From Acorus gramineus (Eukaryota > Streptophyta > Magnoliopsida > Acorales > Acoraceae): a stretch of DNA of 64,000 nt. The position numbers and the translations under genes were made by a program. Shown here in pieces: positions 12,001-24,392 of this stretch. The stretch covers positions 15,712,656 to 15,776,655 of the forward strand of contig CM060847.1 in NCBI GenBank assembly GCA_030737835.1. Direction: 5' to 3'. The notes below the pieces were generated by a model, which saw only the letters and a program-made list of their open reading frames with translations, was not told the origin of the DNA and did not search any database. The number at the start of each line of letters is the position of its first letter. Position 1 is the stretch's first letter.

Positions 12001-15000
12001 GCGGTGGCGGTGCACCGAGTCGGCCAACGAGAACGCGCTCAAACCACGCTCCCAAACGGAGCCTAAGTCATACAAACTTTGCCTACATCTACATGCTTTC
12101 CTATAGATAAGGTGGAGGACAAGGAAATAGCCAGCTTAGGAGTGCATCAAGAGTGAGCATTGTGAGGACTTGGTGAAGAACAAGAAAATAAACTAAATAT
12201 GAATGGCTACTTTTGTAAGTGCCAAATGAGAATTGTGGTAGCATTTTGGGAACTAGATGAAACTGCATATTTGTGAATTGTGATTATCCTTATAGTAGGA
12301 AAATAAGGAAATTTATAGTAATAAGAAAAGGAATAGGTTTTTAATACGATAAAGAAAGTGAAACATGGAAGCCACCCAGTGTTCTAATCAAGATGTGAAA
12401 GGCATTGAGAGAAAGTATTATTGAGCTATATATAGACATCTTAACTAAATCAAATTAAATTTTTTGCTGAATGGATGCAGGAGAAGCTCCATGCTACACT
12501 GCAAAATGAGGTGTCAAGATGTTCCAAGTTTCACTCATCATAAAATTAAGTGAGCAGGGCAATGTAACAAGGACGGAAAATACAATTTTGTGCAAGTTGG
12601 TCAACCATGTGTACATTCTCCTTGCTGAATAACCATTGGATTATTTTGAATGGTATATTACTACAAAAGCAGACCTATGATAAATTGATCAGGAATTAAT
12701 CTTTTCATGCTAAAGAGGAATGTGATAAGAATGGCATGACTAGAGTACTATGCGGGATACCTTTGATTAGCATGTGAGCTATTTGTGGAGTAACTAACTA
12801 CCAATTTTCCAATCGGTTTAGATCATTACGGATCTTTGATCCCCTTAGTAGTTATAGGCACAGTTGTTAAGAAATTATTATTTTTGGGGGCAAAATGTAG
12901 GAGCTTCTTACATTAATTAAAGATGCAAGAAATCAATTGTTAAAAAAAATATCCGGAATAAAGCTTCGAAGTTTATGTTTGTATATGATACAATGTCGTT
13001 GATTAGAGAAGGTTCAGGACTGGAGATGTGAAAATTTTCAGAAGTCTAAGATCATTTATACTTTTTTTGAACTGATACATGAAGAAACTTATCTTTGGTG
13101 GCGGTGTAAAGGCTTAGATGCAATCCTTGGAATATTACTACAAAGATGATTTTAAAATTCCATGTAAAACACTGGGAATTATGACTTGAACATTGACATA
13201 ACTCCACTTTCATCATGTTCAGTTGCTGTAATTTTGACTTTTTAGTTAAATAGCAAGGGGAGTCCTGTAACACAACAGTCAGCCCTGCAATGTACTATTG
13301 AATATACTTTTGGCAGTTTTGGTGGTCTTACCATGAGATCAGACCGGAAATCTCAGTTTGACCCAACAAGTAGCGGTTTTGATTTTGGAAGATTGACAAC
13401 AAGAAGCTCATAAAGAAAATAACATAAACTATTTTGATGATTTAAATTGGTCATACACATAAAGATGTGATCCAGATTTAATTCAAATCTCAATCATTCA
13501 TATTGAATAGAATAAATTTCAATATTTTCATTTGAAGGGAATATAGAAAATGGGAGACAAAAAATGGTTATGGCCAATTTGGATGAGTCCATGCCCATAT
13601 TGATCTGTTGGATGGATGGTAAATCCCGTGCGGAATCTTTGGTGATTGGAATCACCTCACAATACCGGGATGAATCTAGAACCTCAAACCATCAATAGGC
13701 AATTTTACATTAGTCACCAATTACAGAATCTAGAAAGACCCTTTTAAAAGGATTTCCTAATTCATCTCTCATGAAAAAAAAGACAATCTTACTGTCCATG
13801 TGAAGTCAAAACTGAGCCTATGATATTTTCCCCCTTTCCTTGAATTGATGAGATAAATGTGATATTTTTAGATTTCTCTGTCTTCAATTTTTTTTTCCAA
13901 TGCTAGTTTAGTCCATCAACCATGGTTTCTATAATCATGTTTGTTCAGATCCTAAGTTGTAAGTTGTTTATTTCATTGGGTTCAGTTTTTTTCTCCTGGA
14001 AGTAATATTATTTAAAAAAGGGGCAAACAGACAAGTTGTCTGCCCAACAGAAAAGCAATTAGGAAACTAAAGCCTAACTCTCCTCTTCCCCACTCCAATG
14101 AAAGAAGAAACCCTCAAGGCTGCTCCTACAAACAAACACACTGCATGGATCCTTCCTTGTCTTGGACAAAACAAGACAGCTTTCCGTTAGAATGAAGACT
14201 TTCCTTTTGATCATGCTTTGCAAGAAAGTGGCAATCTTTTCACTAATGTTGATTCATTGCATCTATTATTTTGTCTCAAATATTTTCTCTATATCAACTA
14301 CTTACGTGTATTTATCTCTGCAAATCCACTAGGTTTATGAGGAAGCTTTGGAAATTTTGCCTTCTGCCAAGATGTTTTCAGTCTATGCAAAGTTTTTGAT
14401 GGACACCATCTTTCCTGAAGATGATGATATTCAAAGTTCCATATTTATGAACATAAAAGATGATTCTTTAGAGTTCTCTTCACACATGATGGAACTGTAC
14501 CAAAAGGCTGAATCTAGTGGATGTATCAATGAAGATCTTGCTTACCGTTATGTTTCCTTTTTAGTGCGAATGGACAGACAAGATGGAGCTAGTAAACTGT
14601 CAGAAAAGCTTTGCAATGGTGAACTTTCTGATTCTGCGAAGATGTGGGTGTTAAGGATTTCAATAGAGATGAAATGTATGACAAACAAGTCTGTTTCCTT
14701 GGGTAAGAATGATCTGCAGTCTATTTTTGATCTACTGGGACATGCGTTGACAAGAATAGAGATTCCGGAAGCTGACTGTTTGTGGCTCATGGTATGTTAT
14801 TCTCTCATCTTTTTCTAGCAAAATTTAGCGTCAAATGCTTTGAGTACCAATTCAGTCATTTATTCATTGTGTGCTTTATATCTTGCAATTTTGATTATTT
14901 ACTCTAAAGACTTATTTTGTTTTGTGGCCATGCATCTGAGCACAATTGTTTGTGTATTATTTTCTTAAATACATGTCATATATGAGGATTCAAATGCAGT

Positions 15001-17140
15001 ATACTAAACATTATTAGTTTTCCCATCAAAAAAAAAAATGAAAGAATATTACTTCAAGTTCTCAATTTCAGGTCTGATATTGTCACACATGCCACCCTTT
15101 TATCTACCTGCTCTTGAACAATTGCAAAATGACACACATCATTTTGGTGGATGGTTGTTGTTGACCTGACAATTATATTGTCAAAAGCTGACATTTAATG
15201 GTTCCACAGACTTGCCCAGAATATGCCAATGTCTGACTCTATCAGATGCAATGTTATAGAGGCATTGATTCATAATACAATTGTTTTTCTATGATACTTT
15301 GGTTCATAAGCATTTGGGTGAGCCAACGAAAACATATCCACATAAGGAGTCATGAGGAAACCTCACATATATAATTAGAAAACAAATGTATGTCATTGTA
15401 TTGAAAAATTGAGAGGAAGACAGAGAGAAGGTAGCGCCTAACAGAAAGAATTCTTTCCAGATGATCTTGAAATTACCAATATATTTTTAATTACTTAGAG
15501 CTTATTGAATAGGAGAGGAGATTAACACAAATGCATTCTTTTATAACAGTTATTGACAAACAATAAGGTCCAACAGGTTGTAAGTTTCTAAATTAGCTTC
15601 ATAATTCTGAGCACCCAGAGTTTGACAAAATTGGCATTATATTTACTTTTGGGTGCTGTGTTCTCAAAGTCAATATTCATCTATTAATGCAACTTTAGCC
15701 ACCTATTTTTTATTCATAGAAAAAATGATTAGTTTTGTCCTTGTTGCAGGGTGTGAAATTTTTTTCAAATAAAAAAAAGTTCTTTGAAAAGCTGGTGTCA
15801 AACTTCATTATGGTGTTGGCTAAGGCTCCTTTAAGTGATAGCGGACATTCTATCTCATCTGCTATTGTGAATTGCATTATGCAGAGGGATGGCATTGCTG
15901 GTGCAAGAGAGATGTATAAGCGGTGAGTTTTGTGTTCAAGGAGCTCGTTGAATTATCACCTGCGTTGATAACTGCTAGAGAGATTTCTATGTTCATATTG
16001 TGCTGATAATTTATTAACCTATCTATTTGAATTTATCATGACATGTCTTTTCACGCTAATATCATAAAAAATAGAATTAGGGATTCAGTACTTGATAATT
16101 GAACTGCGAGAGAATAGAATACTTCCCTGAAGAGGCAAGAACAGAGTTAAGCTTGTTGGGTACTTAAATATTTATTCTCTATGCGTTGACTCTACGTGCC
16201 ACATGTAGACATCAGATCAGTTAGTGCAAATCTGTTCAACTGAGGTAGCCTTTGCTTGGAAATTCTGCATGTTTAAGGATGTACCTATTCTCCTAGGATG
16301 TCAGGGTTGTGCCATGGAAGATGATGAAGAAGCGTAACTACACCTTAATTTTGAGCATTATTTGGATAAACCAGTCTCCTTAATTATATTAAAATTGTGT
16401 CTCAACTTCCACGGAATCACTACAAATTACAAGTAACTTTAAGTTATGTAATTGCTTGTATCTGCAATTTCTCTAAAATACTCAAATTAGTGTCATTATG
16501 CTACTAAATGTCCTACTTATCAAAAGTGTTTTTATATTCAATGTGTGTTCCTCATTGGGTGCAGTTTTCTAGCTTTACCTCGTCCGAGCCTTGCATTTTA
16601 TAAACACTGTATAGATCTGGAGCGCAACCTCGCATTCATCAGTGATAATGATAGTCTTGTGAACGCACGTAAGCTGTTCGAATCTGCTCTCAGCATTTAC
16701 AACCAACATGGAGGACTATGGCAAGATTATCACTCTATGGAGCTGAAGGTGATGCCCCCCACCAACGAATGAACACTTTTTCCACCCTCTTTAGTTTTGG
16801 GTGTTGTTACACATACTCATTGCAATCTTGCATGCAGTCCCATATAACTTCAACAAAGTATATACCCTGTTAAATGAAGCATATATATTTTTCACTTCTA
16901 TAAGTGGATCCATATGCTTCATTACATAAAGTATACACCTCCAAAAAATAATGTGAGGACTCCACATTATTTTTTACACAGATGATTGTCCCTAACATTT
17001 TCTTTTAGTTTTTGTTAGCAATCCTTGACACTCTTTTCATAATTCAGGTTGGATCGTCTGAAACCGCCAATGCTGTTTACTGGTGTGCTCGAAAGACACT
17101 AGGGGATGCGTCATGGCTCTCTGCTCTCCGCAGTTCATAA
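9034..17140 (+). CDS. UTP6: UTP6, U3 snoRNA-associated processome protein (6 exons, 656 aa)
   Basis: UTP6 is a subunit of the nucleolar small-subunit processome, needed with U3 snoRNA for early cleavage of pre-18S rRNA. Exons: 9034-9435, 10421-11080, 14333-14791, 15750-15922, 16565-16748 and 17048-17140. All junctions are GT-AG, the frame is unbroken, and the total of 1971 nt gives 656 residues, the usual family length. The start is the first ATG after the (GA)n leader. The N-terminal U3_assoc_6 domain (about residues 5-90) is basic (RRRRDFEYRLKRRRP). Half-a-TPR repeats follow, for example DLWFRYLEFCRWKRHGA near residue 115 and PGLWIYAAAWEFD soon after exon 2 begins, with later copies at the C-terminus (GGLWQDYHSMELK). 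An acidic linker rich in E/K/D lies around residues 200-240. The intron between exons 2 and 3 is 3.25 kb and holds a MITE. Family identification is firm; exon ends come from splice signals and frame, without transcript data. Confidence 0.95.
11842..12066. mobile_element. Tourist-like (PIF/Harbinger-type) MITE in UTP6 intron 2
   Basis: The element spans 11845-12063 (219 bp). The terminal inverted repeats GGCTCCGTTTGGGAG are perfect for 15 bp and extend to 21 bp with one mismatch. TAA flanks both sides (11842-11844 and 12064-12066), the 3-bp duplication typical of PIF/Harbinger elements. The interior is GC-richer than the intron. Being intronic, it should not alter the protein. Confidence 0.85.
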
Positions 17141-17578
17141 AAAAGATTATTGTATATTGTTTCCTTTTTGTTGTTACAATTTTGACATAATTGTTTTTGA
17201 TTTATATGTTTCATGAGAACAAATTGAGTTGTAACTTAAACAAGGAAAAAGTTTTTGACAGAATGTGGAAATGCCATCATCTTTGAAAAAGCAGGGTATT
17301 GGAAACTTTTTCTTCCTTGAATCTTCTTCATTTTCGTGCTGCAGATTATGGACTGAAATGGTGTGATCAAAATTAAATGAGTGCTGTTATCTAAATATTC
17401 ACGGGGCTTATGGGGATCATTTTCTCATGGATAGAAATGGAGTGGGTCGGGATCGGGTTTTGGCATAACCCATATTACCTATTTGCTCCCATTTATTTTA
17501 TTTTTGAGTGTTGATACAATTGATTGCTTTATATACATCATGAAGGCACATGCTTACAATTTCATTAAAAGAAAAGAA

Positions 17579-17609
<31 letters not shown>
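17579..17609 (+). repeat. Homopolymer of 31 G
   Basis: An uninterrupted run of G on the plus strand, downstream of UTP6 and just before the candidate element at 17616. Its true length is uncertain because such runs are hard to sequence. Confidence 0.9.
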
Positions 17610-17610
<1 letters not shown>

Positions 17611-17865
17611 GTTGGAATTAATTAGGGTCCCTGGACATACTAATCTATTAACCATTAGGCCCTGCAACAACTTTGTATCATAACAATAAGTTCTCCAATA
17701 CCTAAACCTATTTTCTTTGGGTCCTATCACTAACAGACTCTCAAACAGATCTAAACGGATGTTTATTCTACCCATTTTATCCTCCCATTTAATTGTTTTT
17801 TCTCCCCGAAACAAACCCCTCTTTCTCTCCCAACAAAAATCCTCACTCCCCCATTAGAAACCCTC

Positions 17866-18032
17866 GATGAGCTCCACCAACGCTGGCTCCCACCTCAACG
17901 AGATCCACCAGCACCTCCCTTCTCCGCCCGATCTACAAGGTCTGCCCAGCCCACCGCCTGATTGACGAGGTTCGCCCGACCCGCGCCACCAAGGAGGCCA
18001 CCAACTCCGCCGTCATCCAAATCTACACAAAG
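17866..18032 (+). other. Exon-like segment of unknown identity
   Basis: The segment is markedly GC-richer than its surroundings and ends at a consensus donor (ACAAAG|GTACAA). One frame from an ATG near 17866 is open for about 32 codons. A second frame is open to the donor and ends with TNSAVIQIYTK. The two cannot be joined without a frameshift. I do not recognise the protein. It may be a captured gene fragment in the surrounding candidate element. Confidence 0.3.
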
Positions 18033-19015
18033 GTACAAAAGGACTCTGATATTTTTGGTCTCTGAGTTTGTGAGGTTTCATGGAATGAGATGGATCGATT
18101 TTTTGTGAAAAATGTGAATTTTTTTTTTATTAAGGGATGTGTGATTAAGTCCTTGAATTTGGAACTATTAAGGATGGTGTCCATCTATTGTATGTACTAA
18201 CGTAGATGTGGGTCAAAATGTATGCTTTTTTACTTTTTTTATATTTATTGTTTCCCTGTTTCTTCTCATCTCATTAATGGAGATGTAGAATTTTTAATGT
18301 TTAAACCATTGCTTCCTATAAGTGACATTTGAACTTATGTTATTTATTTAGATTAATATTGGGAGAAATGTCTAACTAGCAGACTCACTATTTTTTGGAT
18401 TGATATTCTTTGGTTTTCCTATCATGCCATATTTGTTTAAACCAAGATGCTATTGAACATTAAAACATATGTTGGCTAAGTATCATAGTGGTATAATCAG
18501 GAAATGTTTCATAATAGTAATGTCTATGGTGAAGAAATGAATATATTCTTTTGAAATATGCATTGATTCTCATGTCTTTGACAACGCAACTTGGTTCTAC
18601 TAACTTTGAGATATCCAAAATCACGATATACACATTCTTTGAAAACTTTATGTTATTATTATTATTATTTACAAATACTTAATTGTGTTCCACTACACAC
18701 CATCAATTTAATCTCTTAAATGTGTCAGGACTTTTTAATTTTGAAATGGATCATTCCACTAACCTGCTTGGAACTGCCACTATTCAATTCCCATTTGACA
18801 GCTGACCTTTGTCTCCTATTACTTAAAAGAATCACCACCAGAATTGGATCATGAAAGGATAAATAGTAAACACCTAACTTTGGCTAGTAGGTAGAATGAA
18901 AACTATTCAAATCTGGGTTAAGAAGCCTATATACACTTTTGGAGGCTATTTGTGGCTCCCACTGCTGCGTATATTTCGATTGTAAAAGGTGTAATATTGA
19001 TTAATATTCTGTGTA

Positions 19016-19246
19016 CACCATTACATATTTTTTTTTTGATATCGGAGGGACCCCCCGTGGCTGACCTTACGGTCGAGCTGGGAAGGCTACCTCCGCCTGT
19101 TTGCCCCGGTCCCACGGAAAATTCTTTCGAATAATCGCCAACAAACAGGTGGGTAAGTCAGCATCAAAACTCGAACCCAGGACCTATCAATAACACCGCT
19201 AAACCCTAAATCATTGTGCTATGACCACTGGGGACTCACCATTACA
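19016..19246 (-). mobile_element. tRNA-derived SINE with 10-bp target duplication
   Basis: Read on the minus strand, the element runs from 19236 to 19026 (211 bp). It starts AGTCCCCAGTGGTCATAGC (box-A-like) and has a box B word GGTTCGAGTTT within the first 80 bp. It ends in an A-rich tail. The 10-bp duplication TGTAATGGTG (minus strand) flanks both ends, at 19237-19246 and 19016-19025. Internal polymerase III boxes, an A tail and a target duplication together define a SINE. Confidence 0.8.
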
Positions 19247-19439
19247 CCATTATATATTGTATGTAAATTAAATTAGTATTCCGTGTACATTATGATTGTG
19301 AAAGGCCGATTAGTATTCTGTCTGTGTACACTATTAATTATTCTATGTACACCATTAAATTTTGACAGTCTTATGACTGCCATTTAGTTCTTCATTTTTC
19401 ATGTTGTCATCTTTTCTAGCAACCTCTCTGATGCCTAGC

Positions 19440-20200
19440 CTCGGGTGACTATGCCCTGTTATCTAAACCTATTTGAAAAGTTTATTGTTTATGGATATGT
19501 GATTGGCAGTGGAAAATGAGAGATTTATGTTTTCATCTTTTCTATGTACATTGGTATTCTTTATTAGTACACCCTTATGTATTTTTGTGATTATGTAACA
19601 AAAATAATATCATCAAAGCAATAAAACTAATCTCATTTTCTATAAAACAGAGTTTTCAGAAGATACCAATATCAAAAAAGGAAACTATAAACCATGCATG
19701 GAAAAGAACAGTTGTTTTTTTCACCTTATTCTTTGGATTTTCATGAAGTTAGGTGTCGCTTTAAAAATTATTTGGTTTCTCCAAAGAGTGGCCAACCCTT
19801 AATCCTTAAAGGGATGTCTTTCTTCCTATACCTCAATTTGTTCCACTTAAACAGTGAACTACACACGCATAACACCAAAACAACCCCAAAAACAGCTACC
19901 AAGACCCCCATTGATGCCCTTTGTTTAAAATAAAAGGGTATCTTCTATTTCAGCAAAGGCGGTGGTATATATAAGCACAAAACTGCCAATGTACACTGAT
20001 ATTCTTTTTATGTACACCCTTATTTATTCTTTTGATTGCGTTGTTCTAACCCCAAGTTACTATGTCTTGTTATTTAAACCTATTTGAAATGTTTATTATT
20101 TATGAATGTTTGATTGACAATGAAAAATGTGAGATTTATGTTTACACCATTTTATGTACATTGGTATTCTTCATGTGTACACCCTTATGTATGGATTCTA
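19440..20200. repeat. Direct repeat of ~150 bp, copies ~600 bp apart
   Basis: Segments at about 19440-19600 and 20045-20200 share the same order of words (AAACCTATTTGAAA, GTTTATT, GAGATTTATGTTT, TGTACATTGGTATTCTT, TACACCCTTATGTAT). Divergence suggests an old duplication within the candidate element. Confidence 0.5.
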
Positions 20201-21034
20201 TACACTGCTATCATTCTGTATTGGCCTTGGATACTGTTCACCACTGATTCTAACCACTCTTCCTACATATTGTTAGCTTGAAAACATATAATGGCTCGTC
20301 CACATATTTTTGTCATCAAATGCGGTGAGCAACAATAAAAGGAACCAACATGGAATTTGAGTAAAAAGACATTCCAAGGTTTCGAGGAGAGTATACAGCG
20401 AAAGTGATTCAAAGAGCAAGAGAGAGTGATGATCGGATAAATGAAATGCAAGAAGAGTGACATTTATAAATAACAAATGTAAATATTACTTTGTGGTTAT
20501 GATACAAATCGATGATGGTGATTGAAACCACATATGTTAATATTTTATATATCAAGTTTAAATGATGTTGGATGTGCTTATTGGTGATTACGAGTTTAAC
20601 ATGTTATATGAACTATTCTGTGTACACCGTTATGCACACAGTGTGTACATTGTTACACATGTTTGAAAAGATGAAGTACACTATAATATCATCTGTTTAC
20701 ATTGTTATTAATATCTGGATATGTACTGTTATATCATCTACGTATAAATCTCACAAATAAACTGTCATGATTGATTCTATTATTCAACAATAATAAAGTG
20801 ACAAATCAGATTTAAATACTGACAATGTTATGTTAGGGGGAGAGAAAAACAAATAAAAGAAGTGGCTAGGGGTAAAAGGGAAAGAAAAATTATAGGGTTA
20901 AACTGAGAATGGATGGAAGGACCTAAACAAAATAGATGGATGGATGGAAGGACTTAAAGAAAAGTACAAAAAGTCAAGTGACATATTGTTATTACAGTCG
21001 AATCTTCATGTCTTCATGGACCTCTAATTAATTT

Positions 21035-22032
21035 TCCAAAAAAAAAAAAAACATATGACAAAATAAAAATATGAAATTTAAATTTGTTTTAAGCATATAC
21101 ACAGGTTTCAACATAATTATAAAAGTAAATATATATCTTAAAACTAAAGTTAAATTTCTTGTATAATTCATCTAAAAGTCTCATCACAGCTTCTTGATTA
21201 AGGACAAAACTAGTTCATGATACTGTTCAGCCATCATGGGTTTCATCATTTCATAAGAGGGATGGAAAATGTTATAAACAATAACATACACATGTAATAC
21301 ATATGGACATCACATCTTTGGGGGATGTTATTTTCCCCTTCTAAATTGCTCTTATTGTACTATGTTCTTTTGTGGGAGATTTCCAGCCCTGATAGTATAA
21401 TATTTCTTGGTGTTGAGCTGCCCTGGCAAGGATATAAAGTTAGCTTACAAGAACATGTATGATGATACAAGTACATTTGAATGAAAGATTGTGTAGCATA
21501 TGTTACCAATGGCATTAAATAACAAAGATGCACTGCTTGAGGAAATATTCAACTAAACCCTTGGCCATTGTGGACTCACAACCTGCACAGACCACAAGCA
21601 TCAATATAGGCCAATTCAGTCACCATGCATATAAATGCAAGATCAACAGATTTGATCAGTCTTCCAAGGAAGACATAACAAATGCATCCCTGGTGCATGC
21701 AATTCATTTTTTATGACATTTTTCCTGCTAAAGATCAAAATCTACGCGTCAAAAATATGACAGACACAAATGAATTGGTCTCAAAGAGATTCAAATGAAT
21801 CATAATCTGATGCATCTAAAAGCTTGACTAGATAAACAAAAAGCTCTATACAGACACTATAAAAGTCATTTCCGCTTGACATGATTGCCGAGAAGAGAGA
21901 AAAAAAAAGACTAAGGCATGTCCTCATACGTATCATGTGTTAAATATGATGACAAACTAAATTCAATGGCCACAGAGAAATGCTCTTGCATTTGTTATAC
22001 TTGTGGGCTAAGTATATATCAGTATGAGAATA
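21035..22032. other. Spacer, no gene seen
   Basis: AT-rich DNA. Its right part is probably the 3' UTR and downstream flank of the minus-strand gene that ends at 22033. I see no repeat or RNA gene. Confidence 0.5.
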
Positions 22033-24392
22033 TTAAACCTCGAGAGTGCTGAACACTAATCGCATTCGGCTAGCAACAAGCGCAGGTTCCTCAGCACTTC
22101 CCGTGACAGCCAGTTGCTCCAACTGCAGAGTCTTCACAGGCAACCTGTTGCCATAAATGTGAGAAACTGAGGTTACGAAAATCTGATTTTTTTCCCCGCA
22201 GAATAAGATCCAGTAACAATAACAAGAATGACTACATCCATCATCTTAAATAGGAGTAAAATATTGGATTGAATAATTAAACAATGTTAGTGCACTAATT
22301 ACCCAGTTCTGAATCCATCTAATGTAGCTTATCAAGGCTATTGATGGAACACTATCTTGATAATATAAATAGACAAAAAAAATGGAAATCTTTAGCAATG
22401 TTGAACAAAACTAGGTCACATATATTATATCGTCAGTGAAGGAAAAAGAAAAGAGAATATAATTTTTTGTTTTTCTCTTATTAAAAGCACTGACGGCTAT
22501 TTTCACTTGAGGATATGGATTATAGGTCATTGATCTTAATGCATATACCATTAGATATACAACAGTATTCCAAACTTATAATTTGACAGTTCACATTTTT
22601 TGGGTGTTCTGATACATACTAATGCAAATGAATTATTTACAACACATTTTAGCGCACATTTTTTTGATACAAGAGATGATTATCAAGGAAAAGTTGTATG
22701 GTGATGATACAACATAGCACAAAAAAAGAAAAATACGTCCTCCAAATTTAGGTTGTGCTCACCATGCCATCCCTTTTATATAATATGCATTTGCTATGAT
22801 AGCGCAGAATCCTTTCCATTGGAGCATGATTTCAGCAGAAACCGGTGGTGTGGAAGACCACCTAACAACTGTTGGTTGGGGTGTGCACAGGATTGTGATA
22901 AATATAATGCTTAGCCACAAAATGCACTCTTTCACCTGCATTAAAGTATTATGGAAATGACGCGAGTCATTGTCAGACTGAGGACAGCCTAATAACTTGT
23001 AATAACATCCATAAGTGAAAAAATGAAGGGCCAAAAATAGGTGTTGGAAGTACACTATATACTAGTGTTAAATGTTTTGGATTCCGTAAAAAAGGCAGAA
23101 TGGATGGAAGATATTTAGCTTTTGCTCAACCATTAGAAGAGTGTACAATTTACATACAAGAAAGAGATAAATCAAAATCAAAATCCAAATCCAAAAATAC
23201 AATAAAAAATAAAAGATCACCAAATTATATTAGTGGACAGATACTAAGAGCATTCTAATGCTTGTTGAAAGAGAAAGTGAAGGACAAATAATTACATATA
23301 CTATGTTTTTGTATGCAATAACATGATTTGAGAAATACTAAGATGATCACATATTACAGTTTCTGGTAGCCTAAGAAGGAATAACTACTAAAAGAACATG
23401 AATCATGATTACGTGCCAAATATTGCAACTAATGAGTGCATTCTCAAGTCATTAAGTACTTTAAAGAAAAGTTCCTAGAATGATAAATCATGGAAACAAG
23501 TTGTTGCCCGCTGTTAGTTGTTTTTCTCTTTACCTACTAAATATTCATCAAAAGAACTAATGATGAACTTCTTGCTACATTTTGAATGAATACAATGCGA
23601 TCTGAGGAACAGTAATAATAAAGGTAAACAATTTTTCATGTCCTTGCAATGATGACAAAAAAAAAAGTTTAGAAAGATTATCACCTCCTCAGAATATATC
23701 TTGGACTTCAGGCTTGTAGTTCCACCACAACTTTGTAATCCTTCAATCTCAATGCCGGACATTTTTAAGTCGATAAGCTCTTTCCTCAATCCCTCATCTG
23801 TACATCCCAAGGCATATGCATTTACCCCAGCACTAATGAATTCCTGATTAGACAATGGCCATTTACTTATGTTGAGAGTGCAAAAATCCACCATTTATGC
23901 TCAAGATTGTCAATCAAATTTAGTATAGTAAAGAACTCTTGGAGTTTTGTTTACTTTTAGATTGTCCCCTCCTCCACGATCAACGACATTCCTATACCGC
24001 CTAAAAAGACTTTGAGCTATGTTCCGGGATGAACGGTAGTCCTCATCTGATGAAGCACAAACATGTGGGCGATGCTACATAAAGTTACATGAATAAAAAA
24101 AAATCAACCAATTAAGATACATCAAAGTAGTTTCTTCCATTGCAATTATATGATATAAGAAGAAACAAATTAATAAAAAAGAACTAATCACCAGCGGTCT
24201 CTTTGTTGATCTTGGCCTCGATATACTTGATAGATGATGACTTCGGAGACTGTCAGAGCATTCTAAAGAACTGGGAAGGTTATGTAATCCTTTCGAAAAA
24301 CTATGAGTGCTAGATCTGAAACTACAACATGGATTGTAGGGCATAATAGCCTGTGGAAGGATTTTCACTTCTCCATTTATCATTGTCAGCAT
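22033..24392 (-). CDS. Uncharacterised plant protein, 254 aa, likely organelle-targeted with a membrane segment
   Basis: Five coding exons on the minus strand join in frame with GT-AG junctions: 24392-24192, 24074-23955, 23843-23685, 22935-22763 and 22144-22033 (765 nt). I do not recognise the family. The first 67 residues are rich in Ser/Arg/His and poor in acidic residues, like a plastid or mitochondrial transit peptide. Residues 68-160 are soluble and include SSDEDYRSSRNIAQSLFRRY and FISAGVNAYALGCTDEGLRK. Residues about 162-178 (ECILWLSIIFITILC) look like a transmembrane helix. The C-terminus is MAWLPVKTLQLEQLA followed by a stretch ending RMRLVFSTLEV. The start is the first in-frame ATG after a stop; a second ATG lies three codons on. 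Clean frames and splice sites over 2.4 kb argue for a working gene. Function is unknown. Confidence 0.75.

Larger units (their letters stand above)
17616..21034. mobile_element. Candidate ~3.4-kb non-autonomous element with diverged inverted ends
   Basis: The left end (from 17616, TTAATTAGGGTCCCTGGACAT) and the complement of the right end (ending about 21034, TTAATTAGAGGTCCATG then AAGACAT) match at about 20 of 23 positions with small gaps. I found no convincing target duplication; a G run abuts the left side and an A run the right. Inside are an exon-like GC-richer segment (17866-18032), a SINE, and a roughly 150-bp segment present twice. Many GTACACC words recur. It could be a Pack-type element, or the ends may match by chance. 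Confidence 0.35.
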
